DNA of 6,425 nt from Betaproteobacteria bacterium UBA6910 (GTDB lineage Bacteria; Pseudomonadota; Gammaproteobacteria; Burkholderiales; UBA6910), in the NCBI GenBank assembly GCA_002451065.1, contig DKBC01000273.1:1279-7703 (forward strand), written 5' to 3'. Within the stretch, counting starts at the first letter, position 1; the number at the start of each line of letters is the position of its first letter. The translations under genes were made by a program, and so were the position numbers. This document shows positions 1-5,600 of this stretch, in pieces. Under the pieces are notes generated by a model. It saw only the letters and a list, made by a program, of their open reading frames with translations, searched no databases and was not told the DNA's origin.

Positions 1-698
1 TAGAGCACCGTGTCCACCATGTGCTCGAGCACCCGCGGCCCCGCCAGACTGCCCTCCTTGGTGACGTGACCCACCAGGACCACCGCGGTACCGGAGCGCT
101 TGGCATGGCGGGTGAGATGAGCCGCGCACTCCCGGACCTGGGCGACGGACCCCGGTGCCGACTGAAGCGCCTCCGAGTAGAGGGTCTGGATGGAGTCGAT
201 CACCGCCACCGCCGGGCGCTGCCGCGTCATGGCGTCGAGGATTTTCTCCAAGTTGATTTCCGCAAGGACCTGCACTTCATTCACGTCCAGGTTCAGCCGG
301 CGCCCGCGCAACGCCACTTGGCGCGTCGACTCTTCACCCGACACATACAGCACGGGACAGCGTGATGACATCAGGCACAAGGCCTGCAACAGCAACGTGG
401 ACTTCCCGATGCCAGGATCACCGCCGAGCAGCACCACTCCGCCCTCCACCATGCCGCCCCCGAGCACCCGGTCCAACTCCGAAATCCCACTGGAGCGGCG
501 ACTTTCCTCCTCGGTCTCGATATCGCTCAAGCTCTGCACGACGGCACTGCCCGCCAGGGCGGCGTAGCGCGACAGCGCCTTCTCCACCGCGCTCTCGACC
601 AGTGTGTTCCACGCCTGGCAATGGGGGCACTGTCCCTGCCACTTGGGCGCCTGCCCGCCGCATTCGGAACAGACATAAACCGTCTTGGATTTGGCCAT
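1..698 (-). CDS. radA: DNA repair/recombination ATPase RadA (Sms), N-terminal 232 residues, cut by window edge
   Basis: RadA is a RecA-like ATPase that promotes branch migration of recombination intermediates in the cytoplasm. The translation opens with MAKSKTVYVCSECGG and carries the four-cysteine zinc finger (C10, C13, C24, C27). A RecA-type core follows: Walker A GGDPGIGKST at residues 92-101, the SGEES segment at 120-124, Walker B-like VAVIDSIQT at 164-172, and VGHVTKEG at 209-216. The last visible part, GPRVLEHMVDTVL, is strongly conserved in RadA. The family is about 450 residues, so the KNRFG motif and the Lon-like C-terminal domain lie beyond base 1. The ATG at 696-698 is the natural start because the zinc finger begins ten codons in; its ribosome binding site is weak (a GAG seven bases upstream). 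The gene diverges from the small exported protein gene at 770, and no frame break is seen in the visible part. Confidence 0.97.
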   Translation of the reverse strand, partial: MAKSKTVYVCSECGGQAPKWQGQCPHCQAWNTLVESAVEKALSRYAALAGSAVVQSLSDIETEEESRRSSGISELDRVLGGGMVEGGVVLLGGDPGIGKSTLLLQALCLMSSRCPVLYVSGEESTRQVALRGRRLNLDVNEVQVLAEINLEKILDAMTRQRPAVAVIDSIQTLYSEALQSAPGSVAQVRECAAHLTRHAKRSGTAVVLVGHVTKEGSLAGPRVLEHMVDTVL

Positions 699-705
699 CA
701 GGAAA

Positions 706-721
706 CTCGTGACAAAACGAG
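706..721. repeat. CTCGT-N6-ACGAG inverted repeat over the -35 box
   Basis: Bases 706-710 (CTCGT) and 717-721 (ACGAG) form a perfect 5-bp dyad around GACAAA. It overlaps the -35 hexamer of the plus-strand promoter and lies just upstream of the radA start, so it could be an operator for either direction. A 5-bp dyad can also arise by chance; there is no direct evidence of binding. Confidence 0.3.
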
Positions 722-736
722 GGGATAGACTATAAT
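709..736 (+). promoter_or_regulatory. Sigma70-type promoter for the tandem small exported genes
   Basis: A GTGACA -35 (709-714, one mismatch to TTGACA) is separated by 16 bp from a perfect TATAAT -10 (731-736). Transcription would start near 743, giving a leader of about 27 nt before the ATG at 770. The leader contains a good ribosome binding site, GGGAGA at 758-763. It is the best promoter match I found by eye in the window. Confidence 0.7.
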
Positions 737-769
737 CTTTTTGCACCTTGTCAGCTTGGGAGAAATGCC

Positions 770-1114
770 ATGAACATGAGCGGTCGATTTGCCAAGTCCG
801 TCACATTGTGCCTACTCACAGCGTCGCTGACAGCGGGTCCCGCCGCGCTCTGGGCCGCGGATTCCGCCTTCGACACCAACTGGGCGGCGGATCCCGGCGC
901 GAACATGCTCGAAGATATCGCCGTGGTCCGCCCCTTGTCGCTTGTCGCGTCGGCCCTCGGCATCGGTGCCTGGGTCGTGGGTCTTCCGTTCAGCCTGCCG
1001 GGCGGCAATCCCGGGGAGGCAGCGAGCGAACTGATCGGCAAGCCGCTGGAATACACTTTTGCGCGTCCCGTCGGCACCTGGCGGGAATGCGGGTACGACC
1101 GGCATCCCTGCTGA
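770..1114 (+). CDS. Small exported membrane-anchored protein of unknown function, paralog 1 (114 aa)
   Basis: I recognise this family only loosely; similar short proteins appear under the unsupported label 'multidrug transporter', and I would not assign a function. Residues 1-29 look like a Sec signal peptide: basic R6/K9, hydrophobic 11-27, likely cut near LWA-A at 29. After a short acidic linker comes VVRPLSLVASALG (52-64) and a hydrophobic stretch to about 76 ending in LPFSLPGGN, which could be one membrane segment. The C-terminus ends CGYDRHPC, with Cys107 and Cys114 able to pair outside the cytoplasm. GGGAGA at 758-763 lies six bases before the ATG; a second ATG two codons on is also possible. 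The next gene is a paralog 59 bp downstream with no terminator between, so the two are probably one transcript. The length is normal for a complete small protein. Confidence 0.85.
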   Translation: MNMSGRFAKSVTLCLLTASLTAGPAALWAADSAFDTNWAADPGANMLEDIAVVRPLSLVASALGIGAWVVGLPFSLPGGNPGEAASELIGKPLEYTFARPVGTWRECGYDRHPC

Positions 1115-1173
1115 TTTCCTCGCGAACCTTCTTGCGATTGCCATAAGGACAACCTCAGATCAGGAGACACTCC

Positions 1174-1515
1174 ATGAAAACGCGGATTCTCAAGTCCCTC
1201 ACCTGCTTTGCACTCGCGACAACCCTGGCGATCGGGCCAGCCGCACTCAGGGCACAGAATGACCGGCCGGACATCGATGCCGCGTTTGAAGACAAAGGCG
1301 CCGATATGCTGTTCGATACCGTGGTGGTTCGGCCCCTCAGCCTCGCCGCGACCGTCCTTGGCTTAGGGGCGTGGGTGGTTTCCCTTCCGTTCAGCATTCC
1401 CGGTGGAAACATGAACGAGGTGGGGAAAGAGCTCATCTACAAGCCCGGCGAATACACGTTCGGCCGCGCCCTCGGTGAATGGGACGAGTGCGGCCTGGAC
1501 AAGCATCCCTGCTGA
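1174..1515 (+). CDS. Small exported membrane-anchored protein of unknown function, paralog 2 (113 aa)
   Basis: This is a tandem paralog of the preceding gene. By hand, 46 of 70 residues are identical over the last 70 positions without a gap, while the signal peptides and the linker after them have diverged. The signal peptide is residues 1-27 (K2, R4, K7, then a hydrophobic core, likely cleaved after LRA). VVVRPLSLAATVLGLGAWVV at 50-69 is a probable membrane segment, followed by SLPFSIPGGN, YTFGRALGEW and the end CGLDKHPC with Cys106 and Cys113. AGGAGA at 1162-1167 sits six bases before the ATG, so the start is well supported. It probably depends on the promoter at 709-736. Its stop is only 7 bp from the stop of convergent alr, with no terminator visible there. 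The biochemical role is unknown; retention of both copies without frame damage suggests both are used. Confidence 0.86.
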   Translation: MKTRILKSLTCFALATTLAIGPAALRAQNDRPDIDAAFEDKGADMLFDTVVVRPLSLAATVLGLGAWVVSLPFSIPGGNMNEVGKELIYKPGEYTFGRALGEWDECGLDKHPC

Positions 1516-1522
1516 CGGGCAC

Positions 1523-2590
1523 CTAGGCTTCCACCATCGGCACCCGCGGGGCCACGGCGCAGAGCAGCTCGTAGCCGATGGTTCCCGCGGCGGCGGCCAC
1601 CTCCTCCACCGGCATTCCCGCTCCCCATAACGTCACCGCGCTGCCCACGCCCGACCCCGGCAGCGATGTGAGATCCACCGCCAGCATATCCATGGAGACC
1701 CGGCCCGCAAGCCGGGTCCGTTTCCCGTCCACCGCCACCGGAGCGCCCGAGGCCGCGTGGCGGGGATAGCCGTCGGCGTAACCGCAGGCCACGATCCCGA
1801 CGCGGGCGGGCCCGGGCGCCTCGAAAGTGGCCCCGTAGCCCACGCGATCACCCTTGCGAAGTTCCTGCACGGCGATCACCCGGCTCTCCAGAGTCATTGC
1901 GGGCCGTAACCCGATGGCCGCGCCATCGGGGCTGCCGAAGGGAGAGCAGCCGTAGAGCATGATTCCGGGGCGAACCCAGTCCGCGTGGGTCTCGGGGTAG
2001 CGCAGAATCGCCGCCGAGTTCGCGAGAGAACACGGCAGGCCGACGCCTCGGGCCAGGGAACGGAAGCGTTCCAGCTGGTCCGCGACGCCAGCCGCCTCGT
2101 CGGCGCAAGCGAAATGGGTCATCAACGTGATGGAGCCCACCGCCGGAGTCGCCCGCAGCTGCTCCAACGCACCGGGAAAATGTTCCGGCTGGAAGCCCAA
2201 ACGATGCATGCCGGTGTTGACCTTGAGAAATACGTCGAGGCCGCCCCGGCGACGGAAACCCGGCAACATTGCGATCTGCTCGAAATCGTGGATCACCGCG
2301 GACAGGCCGTATTCGTCGAACACCGCCAGTTCCTCGGGGGCAAAGAATCCCTCCAGCAGGAGGATGGTCTGGCGATACCCCGATTGGCGCAGGCGCACCG
2401 CCGCGTCGAGTTCCAACACCGCGAAGCCGTCGGCGCTTCTCAAAGCCTCCGCCGCCCTGAGCAAGCCGTGGCCGTACGCGTTGGCCTTGATCACCGCCAT
2501 CGCCCGCGCGCGCGGCGCGCACCGGCGCACCACCCCTAAGTTATGCTCCAGGGCCGCGCTGTCAATGACAGCTCTTAGGGGTCGGGACAT
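1523..2590 (-). CDS. alr: Alanine racemase, PLP-dependent (355 aa)
   Basis: Alr interconverts L- and D-alanine with pyridoxal phosphate in the cytoplasm, feeding D-Ala-D-Ala synthesis for peptidoglycan. Visible hallmarks are AVIKANAYGHG with the PLP-binding Lys35, KVNTGMHRLG (123-132) with the Arg130 expected near the cofactor, SLANSAA (188-194), VRPGIMLYG (206-214), the second catalytic base Tyr252 in VGYGATF, and GRVSMDM (296-302). The length matches the usual 355-375 residues, so the gene is complete. The ATG at 2588-2590 gives the family-typical opening RPLRAVIDSAALEHN; the ribosome binding site is weak (AGGTG about 11 bases upstream). Only 51 bp separate it from the 128-residue gene upstream, so co-transcription is likely. 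I infer alr rather than catabolic dadX because no dadA is seen and radA and lplT flank it, but the sequence alone does not settle this. Confidence 0.97.
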   Translation of the reverse strand: MSRPLRAVIDSAALEHNLGVVRRCAPRARAMAVIKANAYGHGLLRAAEALRSADGFAVLELDAAVRLRQSGYRQTILLLEGFFAPEELAVFDEYGLSAVIHDFEQIAMLPGFRRRGGLDVFLKVNTGMHRLGFQPEHFPGALEQLRATPAVGSITLMTHFACADEAAGVADQLERFRSLARGVGLPCSLANSAAILRYPETHADWVRPGIMLYGCSPFGSPDGAAIGLRPAMTLESRVIAVQELRKGDRVGYGATFEAPGPARVGIVACGYADGYPRHAASGAPVAVDGKRTRLAGRVSMDMLAVDLTSLPGSGVGSAVTLWGAGMPVEEVAAAAGTIGYELLCAVAPRVPMVEA

Positions 2591-2599
2591 GAGCGAGCA

Positions 2600-2612
2600 G
2601 GCACCTAGTGCC
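2600..2612. repeat. GGCAC-CTA-GTGCC inverted repeat before alr
   Basis: A perfect 5-bp dyad with a 3-nt centre lies 10 bp upstream of the alr start codon, in the 51-bp gap after the 128-residue gene. In RNA it would form a small hairpin covering the only AGG-like ribosome binding sequence of alr. It might lower translation or be a protein site; chance is also possible. Confidence 0.3.
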
Positions 2613-2641
2613 GCCGGGAAGTTGGGATCAATTCGGGGCTC

Positions 2642-3028
2642 TCACCCCTGGCGGTCAGCCTTGTTCTTCAGCGATTGATAATGGTCGGCGAACATTCTCT
2701 CCAGTTCCCCGATCACTTCCGCCGCCGGACGACCATGGACCACGTGCTGAGTCATGTAATGGGCGGTCTCGTGCAGGAGCTTCCCGCGATCCAGCATGTG
2801 GTAGGTCGCCATCAGCCGCTTGATCGCCTTCACCACGCTTTCTTGGTCGGGGCGGGGAACGGAGGCCGGTTCCGGAACGTCGTCCCGCACCGGCTCCGCG
2901 CGCGCCGCGAGAAATTCCGCGAATTCCAGCAGCAGGGCCCGGCTTTCGGCCGGAAGCCGTCGCAGGATGTCGGCAAGCCGCTTCTCGTCGGAACGGGTCT
3001 TGGGGGTTTCAATTTTCACCGGCCACAC
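2642..3028 (-). CDS. Conserved-type hypothetical protein, all-helical, 128 aa
   Basis: I recall similar unnamed proteins in betaproteobacteria but know no function. There is no signal peptide or membrane segment, so it should be cytoplasmic. Residues 14-43 form a charged amphipathic helix (LADILRRLPAESRALLLEF). A proline- and acid-rich linker spans about 46-62, and a second helical block at 63-121 includes ESVVKAIKRLMATYHMLDR and PAAEVIGELERMF. The helix-linker-helix layout would suit an adaptor or DNA-associated protein, but that is a guess. The proposed start is GTG at 3026-3028, and a second in-frame GTG at 3017-3019 is equally possible; neither has a clear ribosome binding site. It lies between a likely terminator of the LysR gene and alr, 51 bp from alr, so it may be the first gene of an alr transcript. 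The codon use is as GC-rich as its neighbours. Confidence 0.78.
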   Translation of the reverse strand: MWPVKIETPKTRSDEKRLADILRRLPAESRALLLEFAEFLAARAEPVRDDVPEPASVPRPDQESVVKAIKRLMATYHMLDRGKLLHETAHYMTQHVVHGRPAAEVIGELERMFADHYQSLKNKADRQG

Positions 3029-3037
3029 GCCCCGGGC

Positions 3038-3062
3038 AAAAAGAATCGCGGGGATAGCCCCG
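3038..3062 (-). terminator. Likely intrinsic terminator of the LysR-type gene
   Basis: Read on the minus strand, CGGGG-CTAT-CCCCG (3062 down to 3049) is a 5-bp all-GC stem with a 4-nt loop. It is followed by CGATTCTTTTT, giving a short U-rich tail. It lies about 50 bases after the LysR stop codon and only 10 bases before the GTG of the next minus-strand gene. The stem is short, so termination may be partial and allow read-through into the 128-residue gene and alr. Confidence 0.5.
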
Positions 3063-3082
3063 GGTCAAACGGGAACCGCTTC

Positions 3083-3102
3083 GCGGCGCCGGGTGGCGCC
3101 GC
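3083..3102. repeat. Perfect 8-bp GC stem-loop downstream of the LysR gene
   Basis: GCGGCGCC (3083-3090) and GGCGCCGC (3095-3102) are perfect inverted copies around GGGT. The hairpin begins 10 bases after the LysR stop codon. It has no T-run directly after it in the minus direction, so it is not a classical terminator alone. It may protect the mRNA 3' end or cause a pause ahead of the terminator-like element at 3038-3062. Confidence 0.55.
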
Positions 3103-3112
3103 ACGGGGCGCT

Positions 3113-4021
3113 TCATGACTTGATGCCGGCGGCCTTCATCTTGCCTGTCGCGAACTCCAGGAAGGCCGTGAGAAGCCGCGACCGGAATTTTTCCTTGGGA
3201 TAAACCATGGACATGATGCGGACGAGCCTCGGCTCCAGGGGAACCGCAACGACCGTACCGAGTTGAAGCTCCTTGGCCACAGTGGCCCGGGAAACAATGC
3301 TGAACCCGAGACCGGTTTCGATCACGCCTATGATGGCCTCGGGGCTGCCGAGCTCCATCACGACATTCAGGTCATCCGGGGCGACACCGTTGCGGGAGAA
3401 GTACTCATCCGAGAATTCCCGCGTCCCGGAACCGATTTCCCGGCTCACATACGGCAACTCCGCAAGCATCGGAGCGGTGACGGCCTTGCGCTTGGCGAGT
3501 TCGTGGGATGGGGCCACGATTACCACCAATTCATCCTCGCAGCAGGTCTGGCTGTGAAGATTGCCGAGGTGGGGGGGCGATTCGATAAGGCCCAGGTCGA
3601 GGCTGTGGTCCGCAACCCGGTTCTCGATGGTCTCCGAGTTCGCCACCTGCAGCCGGGGCTGCACCCGGGGATGCTTCGACCTGAACTCGCCAAGGATGCG
3701 GGGAAGCATGAACTCGGCGATGGTGGTACTGGCGCCCACATTCAGGGGCCCCGCCACCTCTCCCGTGAGTTCCGCCATGCGGGTTTCCATTTCCGCCGAC
3801 AGGGCCAGGATGCGCTCCGCGTAATCCCGCACCAGTTCGCCCGCCGGGGTAAGCGCGATCTTGCCGTGGCTGCGCTCGAACAGACGGGTGTTGAAATGCT
3901 CCTCGAGCTGTTTTACCTGAAAAGTAACCGCCGGCTGGGTCATGAACAGGATATCCGCAGCTTTCGTGAACGAAAGCTGCTTCGCGACCGTGTAAAAGAC
4001 CTGCAGGCGCCTGTCAGCCAT
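3113..4021 (-). CDS. LysR-family transcriptional regulator, CysL/CbbR-like (302 aa)
   Basis: This is a one-component DNA-binding regulator, normally a tetramer, that responds to a small-molecule co-inducer. The N-terminal winged helix-turn-helix is at about residues 4-61, with LSFTKAADILFMTQPAVTFQ carrying the LysR signature. A linker helix spans about 62-87. The periplasmic-binding-protein-like effector domain starts near 92 with LNVGASTTIAEFMLPRIL, then DLGLIE (142-147), EDELVVIVAP, REIGSGTREF (194-203) and VVMELGSPEAI (220-230). That pattern matches the CysL-like effector subfamily, which also resembles CbbR; the Ser98-Thr99-Thr100 pocket should bind the ligand. The real ligand and targets are unknown: sulfur assimilation and carbon fixation are both possible by family. 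The 302 residues are full length. The ATG at 4019-4021 gives the expected opening, though no strong ribosome binding site precedes it. It is divergent from lplT, with a 14-bp palindrome upstream that may be its own operator. Confidence 0.93.
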   Translation of the reverse strand: MADRRLQVFYTVAKQLSFTKAADILFMTQPAVTFQVKQLEEHFNTRLFERSHGKIALTPAGELVRDYAERILALSAEMETRMAELTGEVAGPLNVGASTTIAEFMLPRILGEFRSKHPRVQPRLQVANSETIENRVADHSLDLGLIESPPHLGNLHSQTCCEDELVVIVAPSHELAKRKAVTAPMLAELPYVSREIGSGTREFSDEYFSRNGVAPDDLNVVMELGSPEAIIGVIETGLGFSIVSRATVAKELQLGTVVAVPLEPRLVRIMSMVYPKEKFRSRLLTAFLEFATGKMKAAGIKS

Positions 4022-4067
4022 AAGGTATGTGTATTGGACAACTAGTCGAGCTTATCGGGCAATTAAA

Positions 4068-4081
4068 TCATAAATTTATGA
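4068..4081. promoter_or_regulatory. 14-bp perfect AT-rich palindrome, candidate LysR-type operator
   Basis: TCATAAATTTATGA is a perfect palindrome whose near edge is 46 bp upstream of the LysR start codon. LysR regulators often bind AT-rich dyads in their own divergent promoter regions to autoregulate, and this is the clearest dyad in the region. It does not match the textbook T-N11-A spacing exactly, since the outer T and A are 12 bases apart. The role is inferred from position and symmetry only. Confidence 0.45.
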
Positions 4082-4223
4082 ATGGGCCTAGTGGTCACGC
4101 CGGACACCTCGCCGAGCGGCAGCGCCCGGATCACGGCATTTCAATGGCGCCCTTAAACTCCGGGCGCAGCCGCGACCCGCCCGGCGGCTCCGAGGCACAT
4201 TCATGGCGCGTGCAATTCTTTTC

Positions 4224-4232
4224 TGATATAAA
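4224..4232 (+). promoter_or_regulatory. Extended -10 promoter for lplT
   Basis: TGATATAAA contains a TG dinucleotide one base before TATAAA (4227-4232), the extended -10 arrangement that can work with a poor -35. Seventeen bases upstream is TGGCGC, a poor -35. Transcription would begin near 4239, about 54 bases before the proposed TTG start of lplT. There is no better candidate in the gap for the plus strand. Confidence 0.4.
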
Positions 4233-4238
4233 AGCCGG

Positions 4239-4273
4239 GCCCGCCAAGAGGCCGGGCGATTACAAGAATAATC
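4239..4273 (+). other. Structured 5' leader of lplT (two small hairpins)
   Basis: GCCCGCC (4239-4245) can pair with GGCCGGGC (4250-4257) around AAGA with one bulged base. Directly after, GATTA (4258-4262) pairs perfectly with TAATC (4269-4273) around CAAGAA. Both would fall in the leader if transcription starts near 4239. I do not recognise a known riboswitch class here. Folding is judged by eye only. Confidence 0.35.
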
Positions 4274-4292
4274 AGCCTGCCACCGCCGGCCA

Positions 4293-5573
4293 TTGGACGC
4301 GAAGACTCCACACGCCCACGGTTCCATAGACCGTGGCTTTTACACCATCCTTGCTGCGCAGTTTTTCTCCGCGCTGGCCGATAATGCTCTGCTATTCGCG
4401 GCCATTGCCCTGCTCGGGGACATGGCCGCCCCGACTTGGCAGACCCCGGTCCTGCAGCAGTTCTTCGTGTTTTCCTACATCGCGCTCGCGCCCTTCGTCG
4501 GTCCCTTCGCCGACGCGATTCCCAAGGGCCGGGTGATGTTCGTGAGCAATGTGGTGAAGTTCGCCGGCTGCCTGGCGATGCTCCTCGGCGTCTATCCGCT
4601 GTACGCCTATGGAATCGTCGGCATCGGCGCGGCCATGTACTCGCCCGCCAAATACGGAATCCTCACCGAGTACCTGCCGCCGTCCAAGTTGGTGCTCGCC
4701 AACGGCTGGATGGAGGGCCTCACGGTGGCCGCCATCATCCTGGGAGCCATCCTCGGAGGCGTGCTGCTCAATCCCGCCGTTTCCGCCGCCGCCATACAGG
4801 CTGCGCATATACCGGGGCTGGAAACGCCATCCCGATTCGCGGTCGCCATTATCGTGCTGCTATATGTGGTGGCGGGCATCTTCAATCTCTACATTCCCCG
4901 CGTCGCCATCGATCACAAACTGCCCAAGAAAACCGTGTCCTACATCCTGCACGACTTCTGGCATTGCTTCAGGCTGCTGTGGCGCGATCCCCTGGGACAG
5001 GTGTCCCTCGCAGTGACCACTCTCTTCTGGGGCGCGGGCGCAACCCTGCGCCTCATCATTCTGGCCTGGGCCCTGGCCGCCCTCAACATGCCCATGAACA
5101 AGGCAACGATCCTCACGGCCTGGGTCGCGCTGGGCATCGCCGCCGGCTCCATGATCGCGGCCAAGTGGGTCCAGCTGGACCGCTCGGTGAAGGTGCTGCC
5201 GGTGGGCATCGGCATGGGGGTGCTCACCATGGCGATGGTGCTCGTGCGCCAGGATTTTTTCGGCTCCGGCGCGATCTACGTTGCCATCGGCCTGCTCGTC
5301 GCCATCGGCGCCATGGCCGGCTATTTCGTCGTGCCCATGAACGCCCTGCTCCAGCACCGCGGCCACCTGCTGATGGGGGCCGGGCATTCCATCGCGGTCC
5401 AGAACTTCAACGAGAACCTCTCCATTCTGGTCATGCTCGGCTTGTACGCCACCATGGAATGGGCGGGGCTATCGGTTTACTGGATCACCATCGTCTTCGG
5501 TCTTCTGGTGAGCAGCATCATGACCCTGCTCTGGAAACGGCACCGGCACGATCAGGACCGGGGACAGATGTAA
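4293..5573 (+). CDS. lplT: Lysophospholipid transporter LplT, major facilitator superfamily (426 aa)
   Basis: LplT flips lysophospholipids, chiefly lyso-phosphatidylethanolamine, across the inner membrane for re-acylation by Aas. The conserved opening GFYTILAAQFFSALADNALLFAAIALL-type segment begins at residue 15 and includes the LADNAL motif with Asp30. Further family-like stretches are APFVGPFADAIPKGRVMF, the Tyr-Ser-Pro-Ala-Lys-Tyr-Gly-Ile-Leu-Thr-Glu run, and LANGWMEGLTVAAIILGAILGG. Roughly a dozen hydrophobic segments run to a basic tail, matching a 12-helix MFS fold. Its 426 residues slightly exceed the roughly 400 usual. The only standard start between the in-frame TAA at 4269 and the conserved core is TTG at 4293, giving a 14-residue N-terminal extension; no ribosome binding site is evident. 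No aas gene or fused acyltransferase domain is visible. It is divergent from the LysR gene and ends 27 bp from the convergent DUF4124 gene. Confidence 0.94.
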   Translation: MDAKTPHAHGSIDRGFYTILAAQFFSALADNALLFAAIALLGDMAAPTWQTPVLQQFFVFSYIALAPFVGPFADAIPKGRVMFVSNVVKFAGCLAMLLGVYPLYAYGIVGIGAAMYSPAKYGILTEYLPPSKLVLANGWMEGLTVAAIILGAILGGVLLNPAVSAAAIQAAHIPGLETPSRFAVAIIVLLYVVAGIFNLYIPRVAIDHKLPKKTVSYILHDFWHCFRLLWRDPLGQVSLAVTTLFWGAGATLRLIILAWALAALNMPMNKATILTAWVALGIAAGSMIAAKWVQLDRSVKVLPVGIGMGVLTMAMVLVRQDFFGSGAIYVAIGLLVAIGAMAGYFVVPMNALLQHRGHLLMGAGHSIAVQNFNENLSILVMLGLYATMEWAGLSVYWITIVFGLLVSSIMTLLWKRHRHDQDRGQM

Positions 5574-5600
5574 CTTCGTTGCTCGCGGCCCGCGCCGGGG

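Larger units (their letters stand above)
4022..4292. promoter_or_regulatory. Divergent regulatory region between the LysR-type gene and lplT
   Basis: No gene is supported in these 271 bases. The LysR-proximal part (4022-4085) is AT-rich for this genome and holds the palindrome at 4068-4081. The middle is GC-rich and includes a possible stem of GCGCCC (4147-4152) with GGGCGC (4162-4167). Two similar stretches ending in ATGGCGC, around 4135-4150 and 4194-4209, look like an imperfect direct repeat. The lplT-proximal part holds an extended -10 promoter and two leader hairpins. On the minus strand I found TATGAT and TTTAAT -10-like words around 4062-4080 but no matching -35, so the LysR promoter probably needs an activator or is not sigma70-consensus. 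Confidence 0.5.

Noticed and set aside
1115..1173. A terminator or promoter between the two small paralogs
   Set aside because: Only a 4-bp TCGC/GCGA pairing is visible, no T-run and no convincing -35/-10 pair, so the two genes are treated as one transcript.
1518..1526. GGCACCTAG occurs at both ends of alr (1518-1526 and 2600-2608), like a direct repeat flanking an insertion
   Set aside because: Nine bases is short, one copy overlaps the alr stop codon, and alr is a housekeeping gene in a common neighbourhood. There are no inverted ends or transposase.
1985..2678. Two plus-strand open frames of about 183 codons opposite alr
   Set aside because: Alr is unambiguous on the minus strand over the same bases, and the plus-strand peptides show no family resemblance.
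2756..2770. HETAH (residues 86-90 of the 128-residue protein) as a zinc protease HExxH motif
   Set aside because: There is no third ligand, fold or length typical of a metalloprotease, and I recall relatives with LLDET at that position. Chance is more likely.
3263..4045. A 260-codon plus-strand open frame opposite the LysR gene
   Set aside because: It is fully antisense to a well-recognised LysR gene, its translation is Gly/His/Arg-rich without any recognisable domain, and high GC content commonly leaves such frames open.
5574..5600. Bidirectional terminator between lplT and the DUF4124 gene
   Set aside because: The gap has an 11-bp CGCGG-C-CCGCG dyad at 5584-5594, but its single-base centre cannot form a normal loop and there is no T-run on either side.
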